From positions 107,714 through 171,713 of the forward strand of contig JACPLG010000003.1 of NCBI GenBank assembly GCA_016186625.1: 64,000 nucleotides of DNA, given 5' to 3'. The notes under the pieces were generated by a model. The model did no database searches, had not been told where the DNA came from, and saw nothing but the letters and a program-made list of their open reading frames with translations. Each line of letters opens with the position of its first letter. Positions within the stretch are counted from its first letter, which is position 1. Positions 14,994 to 22,599 of this stretch are shown here, one piece after another. Origin of the DNA: Candidatus Levyibacteriota bacterium (lineage in GTDB: Bacteria > Patescibacteria > Microgenomatia > Levybacterales > UBA12049). Made by a program: the position numbers and the translations under genes.

Positions 14994-15529
14994 TATTTTG
15001 TTACTCCCATCTCCTTCATGCTTTTGGAAACAAAATACAATGAAAAAGCAATAAGAACAAGAGCCAAAAGTGAGAACTCCAAACCCCGCAGGGGAAAAAC
15101 GGCCAGTCCTCCTGAAACGCCTAAAAGTCCGATAAGTGCAGTATTGCATGCGGAACAGGCGGCACCAAAAGCCCCACCAAATATTCCGAAAAATCCGAAA
15201 ACATTTGTGCGCCCAATAAATACCTTTGTTGTTCTTGTTTTAAGAATAACAAGAGAAATATTGAGTCCTGCCAGAAAAGAGACAAGAACAACCGCCAAAA
15301 CATTTACCGGTCCTGCAATTTCCCAAACCATTTCAACTTGATTTATAAAAACCTTCCATAAAATAGAAGGATCATAAGTTATTGCCAAAATTGAGGTGAA
15401 AACAGAAAAGCTGTTAATTACAATGTAGAAAGTAAAAAGAAAGATTGTTAAGATGCCAGTCAGGGTAACATAGGCTGGTTTATGTAAAAGAAGATTAATA
15501 GCGGCGATGAGTATTACAACTTTACTCAT
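14993..15529 (-). CDS. Polytopic membrane protein with CSACN motif, unknown
   Basis: 178 residues with about five transmembrane helices (residues 3-15, 23-50, 75-95, 107-135 and 147-166). Within the fourth helix region is GAACSACNTALIGLLG, a CxxC motif set in a Gly-rich membrane segment, reminiscent of the CcdA/DsbD or VKOR redox helices but not clearly homologous. It lies 6 bp after dsbA and is coupled to the next gene by TAATG. I infer it passes electrons or metal for DsbA or the CCCKC protein. Confidence 0.7.
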   Translation of the reverse strand: MSKVVILIAAINLLLHKPAYVTLTGILTIFLFTFYIVINSFSVFTSILAITYDPSILWKVFINQVEMVWEIAGPVNVLAVVLVSFLAGLNISLVILKTRTTKVFIGRTNVFGFFGIFGGAFGAACSACNTALIGLLGVSGGLAVFPLRGLEFSLLALVLIAFSLYFVSKSMKEMGVTK

Positions 15530-15535
15530 TTAATT

Positions 15536-16339
15536 TTACTGGATTGTATCAAGGGCTGCCTTAAATGACTCGAAAGGCTGGGCGCCCACAAGGATAGTTC
15601 CTTGGAATTTACCTTGTGAATTCGATTTTCCTATAAAAAACGTTGGAGTTCCGTTAGCACCATACGCTGATGCGTCTGCCAAATCTTTATCAACTTCCTC
15701 CTTATACTTTTCAGAATCAAGACATGATTGAAGCGCACTGCCATTTAACCCTAAATCATTTGCAATAACCGATAATTGATCGAGTGCAAGTCCTGTTCCG
15801 TTTGATGTTGTCCGTTTAAAAATCTCATCGTGGTATTTGAAATAAGCAGTGTCTCCACCCTGTTCTCTAGCACACTCGGCAGCTTGGGATTCTTTATGTG
15901 CATTTTGGTGGAAATCTAAAGGTAAATCGCGAATTACAAGCTTAACTTTTCCAGTATCTATATATTCACTTTTAATCTGAGGCAGTGTCTCATCAAAAAA
16001 TCTTTTACAAAAAGGACACTCATAATCAACAAATTCAATCATCGTAATAGGAGCGTTTTTATCTCCCATAACAGGATCATCATCAACTGAAACTTCAATC
16101 GGGCCTGTGGGCTGTTGTGGGGCTTGGGGATCTAAACCTTGAGCTATAGAAGAATTATTCCCAGATACGTTTTTTTCAAGATAAGTTACTTTTGTATATA
16201 AAACTCCAATTAAAAATGATGCAACAATGAGAAGTATTCCTAGAACATAGATAATATTTAATTTGGAAATTTTAGAAACAATTGATAAGGCATTACTTTT
16301 TAATAAATTATTCCCAGATTTTTCACTTTCTGTTGGCAT
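15536..16339 (-). CDS. DsbA-family thiol:disulfide oxidoreductase (membrane-anchored)
   Basis: 267 residues. A cytosolic N-terminus, a transmembrane helix (residues 30-50), a linker, then a DsbA/Thioredoxin_4 domain: the active site CPFC in EFVDYECPFCKRFF, the helical insert, and the cis-Pro loop NGTPTFFIG. Such proteins form or isomerise disulfides in exported proteins. It heads a four-gene operon and its promoter carries a BlaI/CopY-type operator, so its expression is probably controlled by the BlaI-like repressor encoded just upstream. Confidence 0.9.
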   Translation of the reverse strand: MPTESEKSGNNLLKSNALSIVSKISKLNIIYVLGILLIVASFLIGVLYTKVTYLEKNVSGNNSSIAQGLDPQAPQQPTGPIEVSVDDDPVMGDKNAPITMIEFVDYECPFCKRFFDETLPQIKSEYIDTGKVKLVIRDLPLDFHQNAHKESQAAECAREQGGDTAYFKYHDEIFKRTTSNGTGLALDQLSVIANDLGLNGSALQSCLDSEKYKEEVDKDLADASAYGANGTPTFFIGKSNSQGKFQGTILVGAQPFESFKAALDTIQ

Positions 16340-16378
16340 ACTACAAAGTGTAGTAGAATTTCCCTAAAATTGTCAAGT
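16339..16378 (-). promoter_or_regulatory. dsbA promoter with BlaI/CopY-type operator
   Basis: TTGACA and a TACACT -10 on the minus strand, spaced 18 nt. The perfect palindrome TACTACA-AAG-TGTAGTA (16339-16355) covers the -10 and runs to the start codon; its core TACA/TGTA is the BlaI/MecI/CopY half-site. The blaI promoter has nearly the same sequence. Confidence 0.75.
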
Positions 16379-16390
16379 GGTAATAAATTA

Positions 16391-17398
16391 TTATTCCCGG
16401 GGTGTATAAAGGAATGAGGCATTTAATTTATCAAAAGATTTATTAGAGGAGTTTTCAAAGTAAGCTTTGCTGTAACTTTGAGAAGAACTGCAGGAATTTA
16501 CACATTGATTAATATTACTGCATAGCATCAAAATATCTTGGCTTTCATCATGAATTTCATCTGCATACACAGGAGTTATTACCATAATAATAACTGCTAC
16601 TGAAGATAGTAAGGTGAGAAAGAGATGTTTTAAACGAAACTGTCTGCGGTTATAATTTTTATTTACCAATGAATAAATTCGAGGCTCAAGAGTCTCATAG
16701 TCGGCGATTGCCGCAACCGGAATTGTTTCAACTATAGGATATGACAGAAGTTTTTTGAGTGCTGAGATAAGCGGTTTCCTATCACCAATTCTAGCAACTG
16801 CAAATTTATCAGCTTTTATTTCTCGTTCAATTCTATATTTTCTAATAATATCCGAAAGCAGGGGGAAAAAGGGGAAAAATGAATGAAGAGCTGAGGCAAC
16901 AAGCATTATAAAAGTATCATGATTTTTTAAATGATACTCTTCATGAAGAATTACCGCCTTTATTTCTTTTTTTGAGAGGCGAGAAAGGAGCGCTTCTGAT
17001 ATATAAATTTTTTGTGCTCTTATGCCAAAACAAAAAGCAAACAGCTTATTTGATTCAATTATTACTATTTTTTCCTTCAATCCATAATTTTTTATAAACT
17101 CTTTTTTTGAATAATCAATTTTTACTTTGTCAATAAGTTTATTTTTTAAAATTTGTATCCTGATTATTAAAATTATAAATTTGATAACATAGATTGCTAT
17201 TATAAGAAAAAATCCTATAAGAGGAATTATACTTAAGTAGTGGGGGATGTGAATTATAAAGCTACTTATAAATGACTGACAGTAATATATTGCGTGACCT
17301 ATTAAAGGGAAGAGTTTTTGAATAATAAACAGTAGTGTTATTCCAAGTATTGCAAACAATCCTAAAAACAAAGCGAGATTTTTATTTATTCTTATCAT
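16391..17398 (-). CDS. BlaR1/MecR1-like M56 metallopeptidase sensor lacking a penicillin-binding domain
   Basis: 335 residues. Transmembrane helices lie at 8-30, 33-50 and 55-80. The zinc peptidase motif HEEYH is at residues 152-156 with downstream acidic EREIKADKFAVAR. A further helix lies at about 255-275, followed by a short external tail of about 55 residues with CSNINQCVNSCSSS. Classical BlaR1 has a C-terminal beta-lactam sensor of about 250 residues; here it is replaced by this Cys tail. It overlaps blaI by 17 bp. I infer that it cleaves the BlaI-like repressor in response to a thiol, metal or envelope signal. Confidence 0.85.
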   Translation of the reverse strand: MIRINKNLALFLGLFAILGITLLFIIQKLFPLIGHAIYYCQSFISSFIIHIPHYLSIIPLIGFFLIIAIYVIKFIILIIRIQILKNKLIDKVKIDYSKKEFIKNYGLKEKIVIIESNKLFAFCFGIRAQKIYISEALLSRLSKKEIKAVILHEEYHLKNHDTFIMLVASALHSFFPFFPLLSDIIRKYRIEREIKADKFAVARIGDRKPLISALKKLLSYPIVETIPVAAIADYETLEPRIYSLVNKNYNRRQFRLKHLFLTLLSSVAVIIMVITPVYADEIHDESQDILMLCSNINQCVNSCSSSQSYSKAYFENSSNKSFDKLNASFLYTPRE

Positions 17399-17762
17399 GT
17401 TCTTCTAGAATCTTTAAAAAATACTTTTTCTTTTTCTGGGGCAACTTATCTACACTTTCCGCAAACGAGGCAATTGCGCTGTCTCCAAACGAATTAATAA
17501 ATCGTTTCAAAAATGTCTGAGCAACATTTTTAGTGTATGATTCTCTGCTTACTTTAGGCGAGTAAACATATCCCTCTTTCTCTATTTTTTTAATAACTAA
17601 ACCTTTTTCATTCAAGCGATTAAGAAGCGTGGCTATTGTTGTGTATGCGTATTTTTTATCTTTATTTATTTTGTTTAGAACATCTCTTGTAGAGCATTTT
17701 TTAAATTCCCAAACTATATCCATTACTCTCTGCTCTAAGTTGCTTAAGGATTTTAATTTCAT
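17382..17762 (-). CDS. BlaI/MecI/CopY-family transcriptional repressor
   Basis: 126 residues. Winged helix: LSNLEQRVMDIVWEFKKCSTRDVLNKIN, then YAYTTIATLLNRLNEKGLVIKK, the BlaI recognition-helix pattern, and a wing with YVYSPKVSRE. The C-terminal dimer helices follow (TFLKRFINSFGDSAIASFAES). It lacks the CopY CxCx4CxC copper motif. The operator TACTACA-TAT-TGTAGCA lies over its own promoter, and a perfect version over that of dsbA, so it likely autoregulates and represses dsbA until cut by the M56 protein. Confidence 0.9.
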   Translation of the reverse strand: MKLKSLSNLEQRVMDIVWEFKKCSTRDVLNKINKDKKYAYTTIATLLNRLNEKGLVIKKIEKEGYVYSPKVSRESYTKNVAQTFLKRFINSFGDSAIASFAESVDKLPQKKKKYFLKILEEHDKNK

Positions 17763-17778
17763 ACTACATATTGTAGCA
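17762..17778 (-). promoter_or_regulatory. blaI promoter and BlaI-type operator
   Basis: Palindrome TACTACA-TAT-TGTAGCA (one mismatch in 7-bp arms) covers the extended -10 TGCTACAAT. The box lies 7 nt before the ATG, the same geometry as in the dsbA promoter. Confidence 0.75.
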
Positions 17779-17802
17779 GATATTTAATGGTTCTTTTCTA
17801 TC

Positions 17803-19251
17803 CTATATGCAACAACTTAACTTTGTAATATCTTGGGTAAATGAAAGCGCAACGAGTTTGATTGACTCGGAAAGCGTTGGAAACATAGGTAGGGAATTAG
17901 CAACATCATCTATAGTATTTTTGTTTTTGATAAGCATCATCGCCTCTGCTATGAGTTCACCCGCATTAGGAGCTAAAATATGAACTCCCATAATCTGTTT
18001 TGTATCGGGATGAATTGCCATTTTAATAAGTCCTTCTGTTCTATTGAGGATTAAAGCTTTTGGAACATCTTTAAAAGAGACAGTCTTACACATACAAGTA
18101 CCAAACTTTTCCATTTGCACTTCTTCGGTAAGTCCTACCCCTGCCAGTTGCGGATCCGTAAAAATAGTCCAGGGAACTGAGTTATAGTCTATACTGTTCT
18201 GCGTATCTTTGAGGGCATTTTCTGCTACCAGTGTTCCTTCTCTGCCTGCTGTTGTTTCTTGTCTTATAGGTAGATTGGTAACATCACCAACTGCAAAGAT
18301 ATGAGCTTGAGAAGTTTGAAAATGTTCATTTACTCTTACCGCTTGCTTGTCGGTAATTTCTACTCCGGCTTTGTCAAGACTTAATCCTTTCGTATTTGGC
18401 GTTTTACCAGCTGCGAGTAAAATTTCATCGCCTGATACTTCTTCCACTTTACCATTAATACTATAAGAAACAATCTTTTTGTCTCCTTCTTTTCTAGCAC
18501 TCTTTACTTGGACATTTGTTTTAATGGAAATACCCTCTTCTGTAAGTATTTCTGTTAGTCTTGTAATTAGTTCTTCTTCTCCTCGGAAAATAGATGGTCC
18601 CCGGTGAAGAACTGTTACTTTTGTGCCAAACCGGGCATACATTTGAGCAAACTCAAGTCCTACCGGTCCTGCTCCAATGACAATAAGTTCTTTTGGCTGT
18701 TGCTTAAGCTTTAAAGCCTCGATATGGGTTATATAACCTGTTTCTTTTATTCCTTCAATTGGAGGAACAGTCGCAGTTGAACCGGCTGCAATGATGAACT
18801 TCTTGGCTTGATATCTTTTTCCACCTTGTCCTGCCTGTCCGCCTCTGGAGGAAGATGTCGAAGGATCAACTTCTATTTCATTTGGGGAAACAAATACAGC
18901 CTGTCCTTCCAAATGAGTAACATTCTCTAAGTTACTGAGAACTTTTTCATATTTTTCAGCTCGTAATTTCGCCACCAGATCAAGTTCATATTGGACAACT
19001 CTTGCAAAATCAAAGTTTTTAATCTCAAGTTCTACTCCGGGAATACCATGGTGCTTTGCCTGATGCATGATTTCACCTGCCCAGAGAAGTGTTTTAGATG
19101 GCACACAACCTACATTGACACACGTTCCACCAAGGGGCAAACCTTTATTTACCATTAAGGTTTTAGCTTTCAGTTCGCTTGCTTTAATGGCAGCGGCAAA
19201 TGCTCCAGCTCCTCCGCCAATAATTATTAAATCAAAATTATTAATACTCAT
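17803..19251 (-). CDS. merA: Mercuric reductase (MerA core, no N-terminal HMA domain) with a repeat-derived insertion
   Basis: 482 residues. FAD-binding IIIGGGAGAFAAA, redox-active disulfide GGTCVNVGCVPSK (C44/C49), NAD-binding VIGAGPVGLEFAQ, the second FAD motif IFAVGDVTN and the dimerisation domain. The C-terminus ends LSCCI: the vicinal Cys pair (C480-C481) that hands Hg(II) to the active site in MerA and is absent from lipoamide dehydrogenases. Residues 130-144 (PSTSSSRGGQAGQGG) look like translated repeat DNA. An ArsR regulator lies upstream, as in some actinobacterial and archaeal mer operons. Start codon follows a six-codon leader ORF after only 3 nt. Confidence 0.9.
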   Translation of the reverse strand: MSINNFDLIIIGGGAGAFAAAIKASELKAKTLMVNKGLPLGGTCVNVGCVPSKTLLWAGEIMHQAKHHGIPGVELEIKNFDFARVVQYELDLVAKLRAEKYEKVLSNLENVTHLEGQAVFVSPNEIEVDPSTSSSRGGQAGQGGKRYQAKKFIIAAGSTATVPPIEGIKETGYITHIEALKLKQQPKELIVIGAGPVGLEFAQMYARFGTKVTVLHRGPSIFRGEEELITRLTEILTEEGISIKTNVQVKSARKEGDKKIVSYSINGKVEEVSGDEILLAAGKTPNTKGLSLDKAGVEITDKQAVRVNEHFQTSQAHIFAVGDVTNLPIRQETTAGREGTLVAENALKDTQNSIDYNSVPWTIFTDPQLAGVGLTEEVQMEKFGTCMCKTVSFKDVPKALILNRTEGLIKMAIHPDTKQIMGVHILAPNAGELIAEAMMLIKNKNTIDDVANSLPMFPTLSESIKLVALSFTQDITKLSCCI

Positions 19252-19254
19252 ACT

Positions 19255-19275
19255 TTAACCGCAATTCGGACACAT
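19255..19275 (-). CDS. Six-codon leader ORF MCPNCG upstream of merA
   Basis: ATG TGT CCG AAT TGC GGT TAA with a strong Shine-Dalgarno AGGAGGTG 7 nt before it (19283-19290). The merA ATG follows its stop by 3 nt and has no SD of its own, so merA translation is likely coupled by termination-reinitiation. The peptide itself is a CxxC metal-binding or disulfide motif. It may be a regulatory leader peptide or the remnant of a longer Cys protein. Confidence 0.5.
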   Translation of the reverse strand: MCPNCG

Positions 19276-19302
19276 AATCTTTCACCTCCTAAAAATCATA
19301 AA

Positions 19303-19608
19303 CTACGACATGAATTCTTTTAATGTTTTGGTAAACTCATTTTTCTTCATAGAATAATAGACTGTCTGAGCTTCTTTTCTCCTTGTAACAAGCTCCAACT
19401 CCAAGAGTCTCTTGACGCTATGTGAGACAACAGAAATAGAAGTATCCAGAATTTTTGCCATTTCGCCAACAGAAATTTCAGGATAATGACAAAGAAGATA
19501 ACAAATCTTTAAGCGAGTAGTATCTCCCACAACTCCTAATTGCTTGGCACAAGCAATAAGCTCCTTCTTATTTTTTAATTCCCTCTTGATTTGCAGATAG
19601 TCAGACAT
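19303..19608 (-). CDS. ArsR/SmtB-family metal-responsive repressor of the mer operon
   Basis: 101 residues from the ATG at 19608; the longer frame to 19656 crosses the promoter. Winged helix with GDTTRLKICYLLCHYPEISVGEMAKIL and SISVVSHSVKRLLELELVTRR. Cysteines at 20, 36 and 40 are not in the classical ELCVCDL site, so the metal site differs from ArsR/SmtB archetypes; C36/C40 lie near the dimer core. Its gene precedes merA, and a perfect palindrome over its -10 is the likely operator. Hg(II) sensing is inferred from merA. Confidence 0.88.
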   Translation of the reverse strand: MSDYLQIKRELKNKKELIACAKQLGVVGDTTRLKICYLLCHYPEISVGEMAKILDTSISVVSHSVKRLLELELVTRRKEAQTVYYSMKKNEFTKTLKEFMS

Positions 19609-19609
19609 G

Positions 19610-19656
19610 TATTTGAACGTATATTCAAATATACAAGCTGGGAATAGTAATGTCAA
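19610..19656 (-). promoter_or_regulatory. arsR-merA promoter and ArsR operator
   Basis: TTGACA, 17-nt spacer, TATATT on the minus strand. Perfect inverted repeat TATTTGAA-6 nt-TTCAAATA (19610-19631) overlaps the -10 and the start region, the expected site for an ArsR repressor. Confidence 0.75.
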
Positions 19657-19718
19657 GAGGATTAATTAATTCTTTCATACAGTAATTAAGTCTTTTTCAG
19701 CGCAAGTTTCATAATATT

Positions 19719-21794
19719 TTATAATTTTGTTCGCCGGAGTAGTAGGGCATTTGCAACTACAATGATTGACGATGCAGACATTAAAACCGCGGCCCATTCG
19801 GGGCGAAGCAGTATTCCAAATGCGGGAAAAAGTACGCCCGCTGCCGTAGGTATTGCAAAAACATTATATCCTGTTGCCCATGCAAGATTCTGAACCATTT
19901 TGAAGTTGGTTTTGCGGGAAAGTGAAATTGCCTTAACAACATCTTGCAGATTATTTTTCATAAGTACTATTTCTGCTGATTCTACGGCAACGTCAGTTCC
20001 TGCCCCTATTGCAATTCCCATGTGTGCCTGAGTAAGACTTGGCGCATCATTCACGCCGTCCCCAACCATTGCCACAATATAGCCTTTATTCTGGAGTTCT
20101 TTGACTTTCTCAACTTTGTTACCAGGTAAAACTTCTGCAAAAACCGTATCAAGATTTAAAGCAAGACCAACTTCATCTGCCACTTCTTTTTTGTCCCCTG
20201 TCAGCATTGCTGTTTTTATGCCCATTTCGTGGAGCTTGTCAATCGCGGGACGGGACTCATCTCTTATTAAGTCGGACAATACGAAAGCGCCTGATAACTT
20301 TTTATCAATAGCAATATAAACTATTGTTCCTGCTTTTTTTGTCTTAAGTCTATTAATATCTTCTTTCTTAATACCTATCTCTTCCATCATGCGGCCGTTT
20401 CCCACAATAATTTCTTTATTATCAACCGTGCCCAAAGCGCCTTTGCCCGGATAAGATTTAAAATTTTTAGGAGAAGGGGTCATAATTTTATGCTTTTTTG
20501 CTTCATTTACTATACCCATTGCTATTGAATGCTGGGAGGAGGATTCAACAGCTGCAGCAAGCCTTAATAGCTCCTCTTCCTCAACTACTGAATCTGATAC
20601 GCGAACTGACTCTGCTATACCAAACTCTCCACGGGTAAGTGTCCCTGTTTTATCAAAAACTACATAATTTATTTTCCGCGCTATCTCCAACCCTTTCATA
20701 TCTTTTATTAAAATGCCGTTTTTAGCACCAAGTGTTGAGGTAATTGTTGTAACAGTTGGAATAGCAAGGCCCAGCGCATGCGGGCAAGCAACAACCACAA
20801 CCGCAACAGCAAGGGTTGATGCAAAGACTGCGCCTTGAGGATTAATAATTAGCCAATATATAAATGTTCCTGTTCCAATGGTTATTGCGGTTATTGTCAA
20901 AACGTTTGCGGCGCGGTCTGCAAGCTCCTGAACCTTTGGTTTTGATTCCTGTGCGTGTCTTATCAAATCCATAATTTGGGAAATTGCCGTATCACTCCCT
21001 GTCTTTGTAACCTGAATCGTAAGCGACCCGTCCTGATTAATGGTTCCGCCTATAACTTTGTCTCCTTTTAATTTTCCTACGGGGCGGGATTCGCCTGTCA
21101 CCATTGATTCATTAACAGAGCTTTCTCCATCCAAAACCTGTCCGTCAATTGGAATTTTTTCGCCCGGCTTGACAAGGAGTTTGTCACCTGATTTTACTTC
21201 ATCGGTTTTAACATCAATAACCTTACCCTCTTTTAAAAGATGGGCTTGGGGCGGGATAAGTTTTGCAAGTTCTGAGAGCGCACCAGTTGTTCCACGAACC
21301 GCCCTCATCTCAAGCCAATGTCCAAGCAAAAATACTGAAATAAGAGTTGAAATTTCCCAAAACAAAGACTCTCCGGGAAAAAGGAATGTAGCGGCAACTG
21401 AAAATGTATACCCAACAGTTATTGCCAGGGCAACAAGCGTCATCATTCCCGCATTCTTTGCAAAGAGTTCTCCCTTTGCGCCCCTAAAAAAAGGAACTCC
21501 CCCATAGAAAAATATAAATGTGCCAATGAAAAAAAGTGCAATTTCCCGGCCGGCAAAATCAATACTTAATGAAAGCCAATTTTGAATATTTGGGGACAGA
21601 ATCATTGCAAGAATAACAAAAGGAAGAGTTATGAAAAAACGCTTTTTGAATTCCTGCTCCATTGAGGAATGATCTTCATGCTCAGACGCAGCAAGCGGGA
21701 CAAGCTTCATTCCGCATTTTGGACAATTACCCGGTTTGTCCAGAATTATATCCGGATCCATAGGACAGGTATAAATTTTGTTATTCATATCCAT
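19719..21794 (-). CDS. CopB-type (P1B-3) heavy-metal translocating P-type ATPase
   Basis: 691 residues. The N-terminal heavy-metal-binding domain has YTCPMDPDII and NCPKCGMKLVP. Eight membrane helices are expected. The intramembrane motif is CPH (VVACPHALGLAIP), diagnostic of P1B-3 CopB Cu/Ag exporters rather than the CPC of CopA. The TGES loop (VTGESRPVGK), phosphorylation site DKTGTLT and hinge GDGVNDAPS are intact. It is the last gene of the ArsR-YHS operon, 5 bp after DUF5676, and probably exports copper or silver. Confidence 0.95.
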   Translation of the reverse strand: MDMNNKIYTCPMDPDIILDKPGNCPKCGMKLVPLAASEHEDHSSMEQEFKKRFFITLPFVILAMILSPNIQNWLSLSIDFAGREIALFFIGTFIFFYGGVPFFRGAKGELFAKNAGMMTLVALAITVGYTFSVAATFLFPGESLFWEISTLISVFLLGHWLEMRAVRGTTGALSELAKLIPPQAHLLKEGKVIDVKTDEVKSGDKLLVKPGEKIPIDGQVLDGESSVNESMVTGESRPVGKLKGDKVIGGTINQDGSLTIQVTKTGSDTAISQIMDLIRHAQESKPKVQELADRAANVLTITAITIGTGTFIYWLIINPQGAVFASTLAVAVVVVACPHALGLAIPTVTTITSTLGAKNGILIKDMKGLEIARKINYVVFDKTGTLTRGEFGIAESVRVSDSVVEEEELLRLAAAVESSSQHSIAMGIVNEAKKHKIMTPSPKNFKSYPGKGALGTVDNKEIIVGNGRMMEEIGIKKEDINRLKTKKAGTIVYIAIDKKLSGAFVLSDLIRDESRPAIDKLHEMGIKTAMLTGDKKEVADEVGLALNLDTVFAEVLPGNKVEKVKELQNKGYIVAMVGDGVNDAPSLTQAHMGIAIGAGTDVAVESAEIVLMKNNLQDVVKAISLSRKTNFKMVQNLAWATGYNVFAIPTAAGVLFPAFGILLRPEWAAVLMSASSIIVVANALLLRRTKL

Positions 21795-21799
21795 TGTTG

Positions 21800-22066
21800 T
21801 TATTTTTTTGCCAGCCTGTTATATAATTCTACAAATGCGTATGACGTTACCCATGTTACTGCGGAAATTGTTACCAGCCCGTAAACAAGAGTTCCTAACG
21901 AAAGCTGAGTTTTTATTTTAATTGCTTCCAGGTTTAGCGAATGAACCCATGAATTTCCAATACCAGCTACTAAGTCCGGAGCAACATAAGACAAGAGTGC
22001 GCAAGCTATAAAAAATATTGCTATAACTATTGTCGCAGCATTTGCAAAAGCGATAGATTTAAGCAT
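21800..22066 (-). CDS. DUF5676 family small membrane protein
   Basis: 88 residues from the ATG at 22066, chosen because a GGAGGTG Shine-Dalgarno lies 7 nt before it. Two transmembrane segments (about 8-30 and 55-80) flank the family hallmark GNSWVHSLNLEAIK. DUF5676 proteins are regularly found beside copper ATPases and DUF305 proteins; the molecular function is unknown. Confidence 0.8.
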   Translation of the reverse strand: MLKSIAFANAATIVIAIFFIACALLSYVAPDLVAGIGNSWVHSLNLEAIKIKTQLSLGTLVYGLVTISAVTWVTSYAFVELYNRLAKK

Positions 22067-22083
22067 AATTTTCACCTCCTTTA

Positions 22084-22153
22084 CCCGCCGCTCAAGCACT
22101 CTTTAAGGCGTGTATGGATAATACTGAAAAGCCTTAAAGTAAGCTTAGGCGGG
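22084..22153. other. Long imperfect inverted repeat between DUF305 and DUF5676 genes
   Basis: The arm at 22084-22109 (CCCGCC...CTTTAAGGC) pairs with 22131-22153 (GCCTTAAAG...GGCGGG), leaving a 21-nt loop. In the operon mRNA it would form a strong hairpin just upstream of the DUF5676 SD. There is no T-run, so a processing or stability element is more likely than a terminator. Confidence 0.6.
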
Positions 22154-22166
22154 CCTTTTAAAAAAC

Positions 22167-22595
22167 TTAGTATCCCCAACTCTTCTGCCACTCCGTCATC
22201 ATGTTAATTTCACTCGTCTGGGCTTTTATGATGTCATCGGCAAGATTTTTTATTTCATCATGGCTTGCATTTTGTTGAGCCAACTTTGCCATCTCAATTG
22301 CTCCCCGATGATGAGGAATCATTTGCTCTATAAATGCTTTGTCAAAATCATCCCCTGTTTTTCCTTCTAATGCATTAACCATGCCACTCATGGACATTTC
22401 GTCTTCTCCCATCATCTGATCATGCATTTGACTCATTCCTTGAGAAAATAAATCCTGGTTATTAACCATCTGGCGCATCCCCATCATTCCCATCATTCCC
22501 ATATTATTAGAATTAACTGCGTTATTTGCAAAAATAACAGTAATAACTATTCCCGCAAGAAATCCAATTATTGCGTATAAATATTCTGTTTTCAT
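22167..22595 (-). CDS. DUF305 (ferritin-like, CopM-type) anchored protein
   Basis: 142 residues. An N-terminal membrane anchor (residues 5-25) precedes a Met-rich stretch (MGMMGMMGMRQM, then QGMSQMHDQMMGEDEMSMSG). The DUF305 core follows: FIEQMIPHHRGAIEMAKLA, which provides the His pair and Met ligands seen in copper-binding CopM. A GGAGGTG Shine-Dalgarno precedes the ATG. It likely binds Cu(I)/Ag(I) outside the membrane and works with the CopB ATPase of the same operon. Confidence 0.9.
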   Translation of the reverse strand: MKTEYLYAIIGFLAGIVITVIFANNAVNSNNMGMMGMMGMRQMVNNQDLFSQGMSQMHDQMMGEDEMSMSGMVNALEGKTGDDFDKAFIEQMIPHHRGAIEMAKLAQQNASHDEIKNLADDIIKAQTSEINMMTEWQKSWGY

Positions 22596-22599
22596 TTTT

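Noticed and set aside
12507..18000. Beta-lactam resistance island (beta-lactamase-fold gene plus blaI/blaR1)
   Set aside because: The beta-lactamase-fold gene is separated by seven genes from blaI, lacks its operator, and the BlaR1-like protein lacks the beta-lactam sensor domain.
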